DNA of 64,000 bases from Algihabitans albus (GCF_003572205.1 NZ_QXNY01000011.1:80831-144830), one strand, 5' to 3'. Counted from the first letter of the stretch, positions 36,531 to 45,916 are shown. Notes: a model not told the origin generated them from the letters alone. Numbers and translations are program-made.

Positions 36531-37931
36531 CTAGCTCTCGAAATGGGCGCGCGACCAGACCGCGACAACCTCTGCCCCACGTCCGCCGCGTGCTATCGTT
36601 CGGTTTCCAAAAGTTAGTTCAGCGCCGGTCCGCTCCAGCAAGGTCCGGGCGATGAAGACCCCCAGCCCCATATGCTTCTCGCTCCCGTCGCCGCCGATGT
36701 CGCTGCTGCGCCCGCGCCGGCCGGTCGAGACATAGGGGTCGCCGAGCGCGCCCAGCACCGCCTCGTCGAAGCCGGGACCGTCGTCGCTCAGTCGTAAGAC
36801 CAGCCGCGTCGCGTCCCAGAAAACCTCTGCTTCCACTCGGCTACGCGCGAACTGCAAGGCATTCTGGATCAGAGTGCCGAGCCCGTGAACCGTCTCCGGG
36901 AGGCGCGGCACCAGCGGCTCATCGGTGAGATCCAGGCTCGGCGCTATGCGAATCTGAAAATCGACGCCGTCACGCAGGAAAGGCGCCGCCGCCACCTCGA
37001 CCAAGGTCGTCACCGGAATCCGGTTGAGCGGATCGCCAGGCTCCGACGCCTCTTCGTCCGGGCGTCGTGCGAGTTCGGTCAAAATGTCGCGGCAGCGCGC
37101 CGCTTCCTCGCGCAGCATGCGCACATCGCTGCGCAAAGGGCTGTCAGCCGGCAGGTCCGGCGACAACTCGCGTTCGATCTCCCGTGAAACCACGGCGATG
37201 GTCGCCAAAGGACTGCCCAGCTTATGGGCCGCCGCCGCCGCCAGTGCGCCCAGCGCGCTCAACCTCTGCTCACGCGCCAAGGCCATCTGCGTCGCGGAGA
37301 GCGCGTCGACCATCTGGCGGGACTCCTTGGCCAGGGAAGAGACGTAGAGCGCCAGAAAACAGACCGCGAGCACCAGGGCGATCCAGATACCGGCCCGGTA
37401 GATGTCCGGCAGCAGGAAACCGGTTTCGCGCCACGGCAAGGGCAGCGCCCAGAGCCCGAGGGCCGTGACGCAGGAGACGGCCACACCCGCCAGCAAGGCC
37501 GTGACCCAGCCGGCCAGGGTCGCGGCGGAAACGACCACCGGCGCCAGAAGCAGAACCACGAAGGGGTTATTGAGGCCGCCCGTGATGCCGAGCAACACGG
37601 CGAGCTGTGCCAGATCGAAGGCCAGATAGAGTCCAGCCCGCCGGTCGTCGAGCCAGACCGTCCCACGATGGCCGATGGAGGCGAAAAGATTGAGCAGGCC
37701 GGACGCGGCGATTGCCAAAGCGGCCGGCAACACCGGCAGGGTGAAGTCCAGCCCGGCCTCGACGACCAGCAGGGCGATCACCTGCCCCAGCACGGCGATC
37801 CAGCGGATGAAAACGAGCGTGCGCAGGCGGATGCGCCCGCCCGGTATCGGCACGGCACGCGGAGGACCCGCAGCTGTTCCATTCCAGGCGGTCTGAGGCT
37901 CGGGCTCTTGGTGAGGGTCGGGTCTGGCCAT
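36531..37931 (-). CDS. regB: Redox sensor histidine kinase RegB/PrrB/ActS
   Basis: 466 residues from the ATG at 37931; the frame extends to 38075 but that part overlaps the divergent promoter region. Six hydrophobic segments are followed by the kinase core. The ubiquinone-sensing motif GGLNNPF is present in the membrane part, as in known RegB. The H-box reads AHKLGSPLATI: the phospho-His is kept but the next residue is Lys rather than the usual Glu. The redox Cys region is not obvious. The ATPase has IQNALQFA, DDGPGFDEAVL and GLGVFIARTLLE. It lies directly before regA, without senC between them. Confidence 0.92.
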   Translation of the reverse strand: MARPDPHQEPEPQTAWNGTAAGPPRAVPIPGGRIRLRTLVFIRWIAVLGQVIALLVVEAGLDFTLPVLPAALAIAASGLLNLFASIGHRGTVWLDDRRAGLYLAFDLAQLAVLLGITGGLNNPFVVLLLAPVVVSAATLAGWVTALLAGVAVSCVTALGLWALPLPWRETGFLLPDIYRAGIWIALVLAVCFLALYVSSLAKESRQMVDALSATQMALAREQRLSALGALAAAAAHKLGSPLATIAVVSREIERELSPDLPADSPLRSDVRMLREEAARCRDILTELARRPDEEASEPGDPLNRIPVTTLVEVAAAPFLRDGVDFQIRIAPSLDLTDEPLVPRLPETVHGLGTLIQNALQFARSRVEAEVFWDATRLVLRLSDDGPGFDEAVLGALGDPYVSTGRRGRSSDIGGDGSEKHMGLGVFIARTLLERTGAELTFGNRTIARGGRGAEVVAVWSRAHFES

Positions 37932-38037
37932 GTCGCCTAGAGACTTCGACCCTGCCGGCGGCAAAGGCAAGCGGCACGACCCGAAAGGCTGCCCGACGGG
38001 CTGGCCGACAGACCCAGCCTGCGCCATAGTGCGACCC

Positions 38038-38793
38038 GTGAGCTCACCTGTTATCAATGTCGAAAATCTGATCAAACGCTTCGACGGGGTCGCGGCGGTC
38101 GACGACGTGAGCTTTCAGGTCGGGCGCGGAGAAACCGTCGCCTTGCTCGGGGCGAACGGCGCCGGCAAGACCACGACGATCTCCATGCTGTTGGGTCTGC
38201 TGCTGCCGAGCAGCGGGCGGATCGAGATTCTGGGGGCCGACATGACGCGGCGGCCATCGGGGGTACTGCAGCGGATCAACTTTTCCAGCCCCTACGTCGA
38301 CCTGCCTCGGCGCCTGACCGTACAGCAGAACCTCGTCTTCTTCGCCCGGCTCTACGGCGTGACCGACGTAAAAGCCCGGCTGGCGGAACTGGCGCGCGAC
38401 CTCGATCTGGAGGCGCTTTGGAGTAAGCGGACCGGCCAGCTTTCGGCAGGTCAGAAGACCCGCGTCTCGCTCGCCAAAGCCCTGATCAACAGGCCGCAGG
38501 TGCTGTTGCTCGACGAGCCGACCGCCTCCCTGGACCCCGACACGGCGGACTGGCTGCGCGGCTACCTCGAGCGCTACCAGGCGGTAACGGGCGCGACGAT
38601 CCTCTTGGCGAGCCACAACATGGCGGAAGTCGAGCGGCTCGCCCACCGGGTACTGATGATGCGGGCCGGCAAGATCGCCGACGAAGGCACACCCGAACAC
38701 CTGATTCAACGATACGGCAGGGCCACACTGGAGGAGGTCTTTCTGGACATCGCGCGCAGAGGCGTTCGGCCGAACGCGGGAGAGGCAGCGTGA
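38038..38793 (+). CDS. ABC-2-type exporter, ATP-binding protein
   Basis: 251 residues from the GTG at 38038. The frame is open to 37930, but starting there would leave no room for a promoter between it and divergent regB, and the first 36 residues look non-coding. Walker A is LLGANGAGKTTT, the signature is LSAGQKTRVSLA (with A in place of the first G), Walker B is LLLDEPTASLDP, and the switch His is in LASHNMAEV. These are the marks of DrrA/NodI-like exporters. It is coupled to the permease by GTGA overlap. The substrate is unknown. Confidence 0.87.
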   Translation: MSSPVINVENLIKRFDGVAAVDDVSFQVGRGETVALLGANGAGKTTTISMLLGLLLPSSGRIEILGADMTRRPSGVLQRINFSSPYVDLPRRLTVQQNLVFFARLYGVTDVKARLAELARDLDLEALWSKRTGQLSAGQKTRVSLAKALINRPQVLLLDEPTASLDPDTADWLRGYLERYQAVTGATILLASHNMAEVERLAHRVLMMRAGKIADEGTPEHLIQRYGRATLEEVFLDIARRGVRPNAGEAA

Positions 38794-39611
38794 GCGATCT
38801 CGCCCTGCAAGGACCTGGCGGTGGCGGCCAGAGGATCGGCGCCGTCGTCCTCCGCCATCTTTATCTTCTGCGAAGCTCCTGGCCCCGCGTGTTCGAGCTG
38901 ATGTACTGGCCGACCATCCAGATGGTGCTCTGGGGCTTCATTACGCTCTTCCTGCTGCAACACTCCTCGCTGATCGCCCAGGCCAGCGGCGTACTGATTT
39001 CCGCCGTACTGCTATGGGACGTGTTGTTCCGGGGCCAGCTCGGCTTCTCGCTCTCCTTCCTGGAGGAGATCTGGTCGCGCAATCTGGCAAACCTCGCCGT
39101 CAGCCCGCTCACACCGGCGGAATTCCTGACGGCCCTGATGATTCTTTCACTGCTGCGAACCCTGATCGGAGTTCTGCCGGCGGCGGGCCTCGCGATCCTC
39201 TTCTACGAGATTTCGATCTTCGAAATGGGTCTGCCGCTGCTTGCCTTCTTCAGTTGCCTGCTGATCATGGGCTGGGCAATCGGCATGGCGGTCTGCGCCT
39301 TGATCCTGCGGGTCGGTCAAGGCGCCGAGTCGGCCGCCTGGCTGGCGATCTTCCTGATCGCGCCGGTCTCGGCGATCTACTATCCCGTCGACGTTCTGCC
39401 TCCGCTTTTGCAGTGGATCGCCTGGGCACTGCCGACGGCCCCGACCTTCGAAGGCATGCGCGCGCTGCTGATGGAGGGACTCTTCCGCGGCGACCTGTTG
39501 CTGCATGCCCTGGCGCTCAACGTCGTCTATCTGATCCTCGGCTGCGGTCTTTTTCTCTGGTCCTATCGCGTCGCCCGCGCACGCGGCCTGATTCTCCAGG
39601 TCGGAGAGTAG
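38790..39611 (+). CDS. ABC-2-type exporter, permease
   Basis: 273 residues from a GTG that overlaps the ATPase stop; GGGAGAGG lies just upstream. Six hydrophobic segments are visible. The text ELMYWPTIQMVLWGFITLFLL near residue 35 and the late PVSAIYYPVDVLPPLLQWIAWALPTAPTFEGMRALL-like stretch are typical for ABC-2 transporters (NodJ/DrrB class). Together with the preceding ATPase it forms a two-gene exporter whose cargo cannot be inferred. It converges on cobT. Confidence 0.88.
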   Translation: MSDLALQGPGGGGQRIGAVVLRHLYLLRSSWPRVFELMYWPTIQMVLWGFITLFLLQHSSLIAQASGVLISAVLLWDVLFRGQLGFSLSFLEEIWSRNLANLAVSPLTPAEFLTALMILSLLRTLIGVLPAAGLAILFYEISIFEMGLPLLAFFSCLLIMGWAIGMAVCALILRVGQGAESAAWLAIFLIAPVSAIYYPVDVLPPLLQWIAWALPTAPTFEGMRALLMEGLFRGDLLLHALALNVVYLILGCGLFLWSYRVARARGLILQVGE

Positions 39612-39635
39612 AGGTAAAAGACCTTCGGCGCAGAT

Positions 39636-40670
39636 CTACTCCGCCTTGCCGCTGACGCCCGCCTCGGCGAAAGTCGCCATACCGTTATGGACGGCACACG
39701 CCGCCTTGAGCAACGGCAGAGTCAGTGCCGCACCGGATCCTTCACCCAAGCGCAGGTCGAAGTCGAGCAACGGACGCTTTCCAATCGCCTCCAGAAGTCG
39801 CGCATGCCCCGGTTCGGCGGAGCGGTGCGCGACGAGGCAATGATCGAGCGCGCGCGGATCGGCCTTGTAGAGCACGGCTGCCGCGACGCTGCAGGCATAG
39901 CCGTCGAGCACCACGGGAATGCGGGCGGCCCGGCAGGCCAGAACGGCCCCGGCTATGGCCGCCAGTTCGCGGCCGCCCAAGGCAGCCAGAGCTGTCAAAG
40001 GATCCGGAAGCGCTCTGGCGTTCGCATCCAGCGCCGCCGCCACCGCTTGCGTCTTGCGCTGAATACCGGCGGCGTCGACACCGGTCCCAGGTCCGACCCA
40101 GTCGGCCGGCGTTCCACCGAACAGGCCACAGGCCAAGGCGGCGGCGGCCGTGGTATTGCCGATACCCATCTCGCCGAGCGCGACCACGTCCAGACCTTCT
40201 TCGATCGCCATCATGCCGTAGGCCATGGCATGGGCCGCATCCTCCTCTCCCATCGCAGGACCTTGGGTGATGTCGGCAGTCGGCAGCTCCAGCGCCATCT
40301 CGTAGACGCGCAAGTCCGCGTCCGCCTCGCTCGCAAGCTGGTTGACGGCGGCGAGACCATTGACGAAAGCACCGACCATCTGTTGCGTCACCTCGGGCGG
40401 ATAGGCCGAGACGGCACGGCCGGCCACCCCGTGCGAACCGGCGAAAACCGCCACGTGAGGACGTTCGATTCGCGGACTGGCGCGGCCTTGCCAGGTTGCC
40501 AACCAGACGGCCAGTTCCTCCAGGCGGCCCAAGGACCCGGGAGGTTTCAGGAGATCGCGCTGTCGCGCTTCGGCCGCACTGCCGGCCGTCAGGTCGGGGC
40601 CGGGCAGGCGCTTTAAAATATCCCGAATCTCGGTCAGGCTGACAGCGGAGGGATTCGGCTGATCGGACAT
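39636..40670 (-). CDS. cobT: Nicotinate-nucleotide--dimethylbenzimidazole phosphoribosyltransferase
   Basis: 344 residues, normal for CobT. It makes alpha-ribazole phosphate for the lower loop of cobalamin. Conserved segments are KPPGSLGRLEELAVWLA near residue 42, VFAGSHGVAGRAVSAYP near residue 75, the glycine-rich GEMGIGNTTAAAAL near residue 170 and the late catalytic Glu in LRLGEGSGAALTLPLL. It is divergent from the cobC-like gene with about 213 bases between. Together with the pduO gene and the CobD-like gene it shows cobalamin assembly functions in this window. Confidence 0.96.
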   Translation of the reverse strand: MSDQPNPSAVSLTEIRDILKRLPGPDLTAGSAAEARQRDLLKPPGSLGRLEELAVWLATWQGRASPRIERPHVAVFAGSHGVAGRAVSAYPPEVTQQMVGAFVNGLAAVNQLASEADADLRVYEMALELPTADITQGPAMGEEDAAHAMAYGMMAIEEGLDVVALGEMGIGNTTAAAALACGLFGGTPADWVGPGTGVDAAGIQRKTQAVAAALDANARALPDPLTALAALGGRELAAIAGAVLACRAARIPVVLDGYACSVAAAVLYKADPRALDHCLVAHRSAEPGHARLLEAIGKRPLLDFDLRLGEGSGAALTLPLLKAACAVHNGMATFAEAGVSGKAE

Positions 40671-40883
40671 CGGCGAAGCATTTCCTTAGACGGCACAGGG
40701 AGCAGCGGGGCGATTTTCGAGGGCAGCTTTTAGCAGCAGCGGCCAGGGGAAACCATGGGCGCGCAAGCGACCGGTTGCCGACCGCCCGATCGGCGGCTAT
40801 ATCGGCGGCAGTCACTTTGGCGGTCTTGCGGGTATACCAAAGCCACTCGAGATTGCCGCCTTCAAAACCTTTGCGAGTCTCTT

Positions 40884-41519
40884 ATGAGCGAAACCCGCTG
40901 GTGGTTCATCCGCCACGCGCCGGTCGATAGCGGCGGCGTCATCTACGGCCAGGACGATCTGCCGGCCGAGTGCCATGATCCCTCCCTCTTCGACCAACTG
41001 GCCACACGCCTGCCAGGCGACGCGGTCTGGATGGTGACCAATCTCCAGCGCACGCGGCAAACCGCCGACGCGCTGCGTCAGCGCCTGCCGCAGGGCTTGC
41101 CCGACTACCTGATCGAGCGCGACTTTGCCGAACAGCACTTCGGCACCTGGCAAGGCCGAGGCCATGCCGAACTGCGGGCTGAACGCCATCCCGAATGGCA
41201 CCGCTTTTGGCTGGCACCGGCGACCGAACGCCCGCCGGAGGGCGAGAGCTTCACGGAGCTGACCGCCCGCGTCGGTCGGGCTCTGCTCAGCCACAGCGAA
41301 GCGCAGCAGGGCCGCGACGTGATCTGTGTCGCTCACGGCGGGACGATCCGCGCCGCGCTCTCCATCGCATTGGATATCGAGCCGGAGCGTGCCCTCGCCT
41401 TCTCGATCGAGAACTGTTCGCTGACCCGAATCGACTGGTTCGCCGGCTCCGCCGGCAGCCATTTGCCGGGCGACGAAGGCAGTTGGCGGGTCGCAACCGT
41501 CAATCTGCCGCCGCGGTGA
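40884..41519 (+). CDS. cobC: Histidine phosphatase, probably alpha-ribazole phosphatase-like
   Basis: 211 residues from the ATG at 40884, where the RHAP motif follows directly; the upstream frame is non-coding. The phospho-His is in WFIRHAPVDSGG near residue 10. Further active-site marks are NLQRTRQTADAL, ERDFAEQHFGTWQG and VAHGGTIRAALS with the second His. A divergent position beside cobT favours a CobC role, removing phosphate from alpha-ribazole phosphate or adenosylcobalamin phosphate. A general phosphoglycerate mutase-like phosphatase is the alternative. Confidence 0.82.
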   Translation: MSETRWWFIRHAPVDSGGVIYGQDDLPAECHDPSLFDQLATRLPGDAVWMVTNLQRTRQTADALRQRLPQGLPDYLIERDFAEQHFGTWQGRGHAELRAERHPEWHRFWLAPATERPPEGESFTELTARVGRALLSHSEAQQGRDVICVAHGGTIRAALSIALDIEPERALAFSIENCSLTRIDWFAGSAGSHLPGDEGSWRVATVNLPPR

Positions 41520-41620
41520 CGCCGTCAGGTTGTCACAATTCCGCCGGACTCCGGCGGATAGGCTAGACTGCCGAGACTGTTCGAGTCGCCCGAGTCGGAA
41601 TTCCCCGAGAGGAGATCCCT

Positions 41621-42433
41621 ATGTCCGCTGTGCGCCGCCCCTCGCGTCGTCGTTTCCTTGGGATGGCCAGTGCCGCCGCAACGCTTGGTGCGCTGGTGCC
41701 TCTGGCCCCCACTCGGGTCGCAGCCCAGAACAACGAAACTCAGAACAACGAAACTCAGAACAACACGCCTCAAAACAGCCCGACTCAAGGCAGCACACCC
41801 CGAAGCGGCGCAGCCCAGGATGCAGCGCAGCTGGTGGACGAGGCGGCCTTGACGGCAGAGTCCCTGCTGCGCGACCCCAACTTCAGCGAGCTGGCGTCCT
41901 TCTCGCAACGCGCCAAAGCGATCGTGATCTTCCCCCAGATTTTGAAGGCCGGCTTCATTCTTGGCGCCGAGGGGGGACGCGGGGTCCTCTTGGTGCGCGG
42001 TGCCGATGGCAGCTGGAGTCCGCCGGCCTTCTACACCCTGGCCGCAGGCTCGATCGGCCTGCAGATCGGCGGGCAGGTCAGCGAGTTGGTGATGACCGTC
42101 ATGAACGACGGCGCGCTCTCGGCCATGATGACCAACAAGGTGCAATTGGGTGCGGAGCTTTCGGTGGCGGTCGGACCGGTCGGCAAGGGCGCCGAGGCAG
42201 CCACGACGACAAACCTGAATAGCGATGTTATCGCTTTTTCAAAAACCGTCGGGCTGTTCGGCGGCGGTGCGCTGGAAGGCGCGGGTTTGATTCCGAACCA
42301 CGAGTGGAACCGGGCCTACTACAATGCGCCCCAGGCAACGCCGGAAACCGTCGTTCTGGAGCGACGGTTCTACAATATGCAGGCGGATCGGCTGCGCCAG
42401 GCCCTGCCGCAGCCTCAAGGGGGAAGCTCCTAG
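41621..42433 (+). CDS. SYLF-domain lipid-binding protein, Tat-exported
   Basis: 270 residues, with GAGGAG 6 bases before the ATG. The N-terminus has a twin-arginine signal (RRRFLGMASAAATLGA) and a cleavage region near RVAAQ. A low-complexity stretch of Asn/Gln/Thr repeats (NNETQ units, about residues 36-60) follows. The SYLF domain covers the rest: AKAIVIFPQILKAGFILGAEGGRGVLLVR, then YTLAAGSIGLQIGGQVSELVM and VAVGPVGKGAEA. SYLF proteins (Ysc84-like) bind lipids; the bacterial role is poorly known. A periplasmic location is inferred. Confidence 0.9.
   Translation: MSAVRRPSRRRFLGMASAAATLGALVPLAPTRVAAQNNETQNNETQNNTPQNSPTQGSTPRSGAAQDAAQLVDEAALTAESLLRDPNFSELASFSQRAKAIVIFPQILKAGFILGAEGGRGVLLVRGADGSWSPPAFYTLAAGSIGLQIGGQVSELVMTVMNDGALSAMMTNKVQLGAELSVAVGPVGKGAEAATTTNLNSDVIAFSKTVGLFGGGALEGAGLIPNHEWNRAYYNAPQATPETVVLERRFYNMQADRLRQALPQPQGGSS
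41726..41764 (+). repeat. 15-base tandem repeat inside the SYLF gene
   Basis: CAGAACAACGAAACT occurs twice in direct succession (41726-41740, 41741-41755) and a third unit matches in its first 9 bases. It encodes the QNNET pentapeptide run between the Tat signal and the SYLF domain. Such exact repeats can change in number by slippage. Confidence 0.8.
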
Positions 42434-42543
42434 AGCGCGATCGTCGTGGATGGAAGCAATCTCGCTTACATTCGGGACCTAAATCGCACTCTGGTTTTAT
42501 CGGGGAGCAGAATAGCAGGCGGCGCTAGACCGGGCCGTGATTG

Positions 42544-42568
42544 GCCGGACCTAGTTTATGGGTCCGGC
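42544..42568. terminator. Perfect 8-base hairpin between convergent genes
   Basis: GCCGGACC (42544-42551) and GGTCCGGC (42561-42568) are exact complements around a 9-base loop. It lies in the 216-base gap between the SYLF stop and the convergent chemoreceptor stop. No T-tract follows on either strand, so it may be a weak or factor-assisted terminator or simply a stable mRNA end. Confidence 0.45.
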
Positions 42569-42649
42569 GATCGGGTGGAATCCGGCCTGGATTCAAACAG
42601 GCTCTAGAGGTGACGACGGCGCGACCGCCTCGGATCGCTGACAGAAGTA

Positions 42650-44761
42650 TCACGCGACGTCTCTCTGCCCGGCCGCTTGATCATAGGACGCCTCGCGCAG
42701 GGAAGACTGCACGACCTCGGCAAGCCGTTCCTGCAGCTGCGCCACGCTGGTGTTGAGTTCGCCGGCGAGAGTCCCGACGCCCAGGGCCTTTTCGCCGGAC
42801 GCATTTGCCTGGCTTGCGACCGTCGCAATGCAGTCGGTCACGTTCTGAGCAGCTGCGGAGGTCTCCTGGACGTTGCGGGCAATCTCACCAGTCGCCGCGC
42901 GCTGTTCCTCAATCGCCCCCGCAATCGCGGTCGTGACTTCATCGATCTGTCCGATGCTCCCTGTGACCTGCCCCACGGCCTCGACGGCCTGTGCGGTCAT
43001 GGACTGAACTTCGGAGATATGGCGATTGATCTGCTCGGTGGAACTGGCCGTCTGATTGGCCAGCGCCTTCACTTCGCCCGCCACCACCGCGAAGCCCTTG
43101 CCGGCTTCCCCGGCCCGTGCCGCTTCGATGGTCGCATTCAAGGCAAGCAGGTTCGTCTGCTCCGCAATGCCGGCGATGAGTTCCGCGACGGTGCCGATCT
43201 GCTCCACTGCCTGGGACAGGTCCTCCAGGCGACTGCGCGCTTGACCGCCGACCTCCACCGTCGTCGTGGTCGCCGTGGTCGCCTGCCCGACCTGCTGGGC
43301 GATTTCGCCAATCGAAGCCGTAAGCTGCTCGCTCGCGCTGGCGACGGCCTGCGCCGTTGCAAGGGCTTGTTCCGCCGCAGAGGCAACGGTCTTGGACTCG
43401 CTTTGCACGGCGTCGAGGGCCTGCACCATCTCCCGCGCCGAAGCTTCCATGCGATTGCTCGTCTGAGACGCTGTCGTAACCAGAACGCCGGTTTCGCGTT
43501 CGATCGCATCGGCCATGGCCTGCAGTGCCTCCTGGCGCGCCTGCTCGCCGCGCTCTCGCTCGAGACGACGATCCGCCCGGGTCTTCTCGGCCTCCACGGC
43601 TTCGGATCGAAAGTGCTCCAGAGCTTTGGCCAAGGCGCCGATCTCGTCACGACGGGTGGTATCGCCGGTCGAAATATCGAGATCACCTTGACTGAGCCTG
43701 CGCATCGCGGAGGTCATTCGGGTCAGCGGCCGCACAGTGGAGCGCAGAACGTAGATCGCTAGCCCGATGCAGAACAGCAGGACCGCGATTTCTTCGACGA
43801 TCCAGAAGATCAGACTACTGGCCGCTGCTTGCTGCTTCTCAGCAGTCAAGGCCGCAACCTGAGCGATCAGATCGCGTTCCAGGCCTCGTAAATCGTCGAT
43901 CCGCGCAGTCGAGGCTGCGAACCACGCCGGTCCGTCTGCCGTATCCAGGACGCCGCCGAAGGGTGCGTTGACGACCTGAGCGCGCAAACGTCGAAATTCC
44001 CGACGGCGATCCGACTCCAGTACTTCGTCGAGCGCCCGGACCTGCTCCGGCAGTGCCAGTTCACTCAGTTCGAGAATCGCTTGTTCCTGCCGACCGATCA
44101 GCCGCAGCATTCGCGTATGGACTGCGGACGTCGCCTCGCCGGCTCCATAGGCGGCAGCCCCCATCGCACGCTCCAGCCCGGCCGACTCCTTCAGCTGCAT
44201 CAGCGTATGCTGGAGGAGCAGTTGTTCCTCCACATGCTTGTCGCTTGCCGAGAGGATCATGGCATTGACGATGCGAATGAGTGCGTCGACAGAACGCGTG
44301 TAGGCCGCAAGGGCGTCGGGACCTGCAATCCCATCGCTGTCGATCTCGCCGCGAACACGCATAACGACAGCCAGCTGCTGTCGTGACACGTCGATCTGAT
44401 TGACAACGCGACTTTCTTGATCATCCAGGGAAAGGCCGGCCATCGCCTCTTCAAAAGCCTGCAAAGCCGCATCGGTGTCTTGGCGCTGTTGTGTGAGGGC
44501 TTCAGCTCGCTGAGCCGCACGACCGGACGCCAGGAAAGCACTGGTACGTCCACGTTCCTTCTGAAGCTCGTGCACCAATGCCCCAAGGGAATCGTTGGTG
44601 CCGACCAGAGACTGGAGCCGGTTCAGATCGTTGGAAACCCTCCACTCCAGGACCACTTCCATCGTCGAGATGGCCAACAGCACAACCAAGGGCACAGCAA
44701 CTATCGCTGCCAGCTTTCCTGCAATCGGTATGTTGTTGATCCACAATGCGAAGCGAGCCAT
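42650..44761 (-). CDS. Methyl-accepting chemotaxis protein with NIT sensor domain
   Basis: 703 residues from the ATG at 44761. A membrane helix (about 14-37) is followed by a periplasmic domain of the NIT (nitrate/nitrite-sensing) type, recognisable from the [19 protein letters not shown] segment near residue 68 and matching helices to about residue 300. A second helix (about 325-345), a HAMP domain ([20 protein letters not shown]) and the signalling coiled coil follow, with the tip [20 protein letters not shown] intact. It should signal to the flagellar CheA system in response to nitrogen oxides or a similar ligand; ligand identity is inferred from the domain. Confidence 0.9.
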   Translation of the reverse strand: MARFALWINNIPIAGKLAAIVAVPLVVLLAISTMEVVLEWRVSNDLNRLQSLVGTNDSLGALVHELQKERGRTSAFLASGRAAQRAEALTQQRQDTDAALQAFEEAMAGLSLDDQESRVVNQIDVSRQQLAVVMRVRGEIDSDGIAGPDALAAYTRSVDALIRIVNAMILSASDKHVEEQLLLQHTLMQLKESAGLERAMGAAAYGAGEATSAVHTRMLRLIGRQEQAILELSELALPEQVRALDEVLESDRRREFRRLRAQVVNAPFGGVLDTADGPAWFAASTARIDDLRGLERDLIAQVAALTAEKQQAAASSLIFWIVEEIAVLLFCIGLAIYVLRSTVRPLTRMTSAMRRLSQGDLDISTGDTTRRDEIGALAKALEHFRSEAVEAEKTRADRRLERERGEQARQEALQAMADAIERETGVLVTTASQTSNRMEASAREMVQALDAVQSESKTVASAAEQALATAQAVASASEQLTASIGEIAQQVGQATTATTTTVEVGGQARSRLEDLSQAVEQIGTVAELIAGIAEQTNLLALNATIEAARAGEAGKGFAVVAGEVKALANQTASSTEQINRHISEVQSMTAQAVEAVGQVTGSIGQIDEVTTAIAGAIEEQRAATGEIARNVQETSAAAQNVTDCIATVASQANASGEKALGVGTLAGELNTSVAQLQERLAEVVQSSLREASYDQAAGQRDVA

Positions 44762-44863
44762 TGAGACGTCCCGAGCTTTGTTTGAAATTTGAATGAGTGA
44801 AGCTTCGCAAATTTCACTCAAAATCATTGAATTCGAATTAATATCTCTCAGATAAATCCGATC

Positions 44864-44890
44864 TTTGTTTGTTTGTATTTGTTTGTTTGT
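44864..44890. repeat. TTTG tetranucleotide repeat upstream of the NIT chemoreceptor
   Basis: TTTG/GTTT units repeat in two blocks, interrupted by one TATTT, at 44864-44890. They lie about 100-130 bases upstream of the chemoreceptor ATG, in an AT-rich stretch that should hold its promoter. Short tandem repeats in promoters can slip and alter expression; this is only a possibility here. Confidence 0.55.
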
Positions 44891-44989
44891 ATATGAGTCG
44901 ATTTCTATCGAGGCGAGAACAGAACTTTAGGCAATCGCCTAACTGAGCTTCAATCGCCGGCATTTACCAATCGGCAGGCAGGCAAAGGG

Positions 44990-45916
44990 TCAGCCGCCAC
45001 CAACCAGATTGAGGCGCAGCACCAGAAGCCCGGCGACCGTTCCGATCTGCAGCAAACAAGCGAGACCGTAGAGCCAAAGCGCGCGATCCAATCCGCCTCC
45101 GGCCGTGCCAGGAGAGGATGCCGTCAGAGCAGTCGGACCAAGACCGATCCGCAACACCGCGCCCGGCGCCCCGCCCCCAAGCGCTCGAGCGATAGCCCGA
45201 CCGCCGTCGCCTTGCGGCTGGAACAGGGACGCCAGAGCGAGGAACAGGGCCGCGAGCCGCTGCGCCGGCCAGAACAGCAAACGGTCGAGCAGAACTGCGG
45301 CCCGTCCGAAGGGACCGTCCGGGCCATAGAGCCGTGCCAGAAGCCGCACCACCGAGACAACCAGAAGCCCAGGCAAGCCAAGCGCCAGATAGGCAAGCGC
45401 CGAGCCCACTGCTCCGTCCGCAAAGCGCGCACCCAGGGCGTCGGCGGCGCGAACCGGCAAAGCGACAGGCGCCGCAAGGCCGGGATCGAGACGCTGCAAA
45501 GCCTGCTCGGCAAGCTGCGGGCTGCCCACGGCCAGACCATCGCGCACGGCAGCGGTCGCCTGCCAAGGCCCGCGCTGCCGCACCAGCGCGGCAACCAGCG
45601 GAAGCTCGAGCAAAACGGCATATGGCAGATTGCGCGTGACGAACTCGAAAGCGATACCGGCGGCCAGGGGCGGCAGCAGCAAAACGAGCGTAACGATCCA
45701 ACCGCGAACACTACGCGCTGTCGCCCCCCGTTCGGCGCGATCCAGACGACGTTGAAGCTCGCGCGCACCGCGCACCAACCGTCCCCTTGGATCAGCCAAC
45801 ACACCCGTAAGCCAAGCACCGCCCAGGTAGCCCTCCAGCCCCATGGCGAGCAACAGCAAGATCAGCGGATCGACGGAGCCGAAGGCCCCCGGCAAGCTCG
45901 GCATGAGTGCGAGCAT
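44990..45916 (-). CDS. Divergent CobD/CbiB-like membrane protein
   Basis: 308 residues from the ATG at 45916 (an in-frame TTG at 45940 is also possible; neither has a clear ribosome site). The overall plan follows adenosylcobinamide-phosphate synthase: an N-terminal LLLLAMGLEGYLGG helix, a RLVRGARELQRRLDR stretch, a RRAADALG-like region (actual VRAADALGARFADGAVGSALAYLALG) where CobD has its ENFSDG motif, and a late segment with LDRLLFWPAQRLAALFLALASL. The strongly conserved NTADSM stretch of CobD is not recognisable, so catalytic function is doubtful. It could be a degenerate or repurposed homologue. Confidence 0.6.
   Translation of the reverse strand: MLALMPSLPGAFGSVDPLILLLLAMGLEGYLGGAWLTGVLADPRGRLVRGARELQRRLDRAERGATARSVRGWIVTLVLLLPPLAAGIAFEFVTRNLPYAVLLELPLVAALVRQRGPWQATAAVRDGLAVGSPQLAEQALQRLDPGLAAPVALPVRAADALGARFADGAVGSALAYLALGLPGLLVVSVVRLLARLYGPDGPFGRAAVLLDRLLFWPAQRLAALFLALASLFQPQGDGGRAIARALGGGAPGAVLRIGLGPTALTASSPGTAGGGLDRALWLYGLACLLQIGTVAGLLVLRLNLVGGG

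Noticed and set aside
38038..39611. ABC exporter plus neighbours as an antimicrobial-peptide or RiPP export system linked to the PqqD-like gene
   Set aside because: The exporter is on the opposite strand, separated by regBA, and no precursor peptide or modifying enzyme is seen.
40671..40883. Possible cobalamin riboswitch upstream of cobT
   Set aside because: I looked on both strands for the B12-box and the GCTGCCCCCGC-like core; only scattered partial matches occur and no consistent fold could be drawn.
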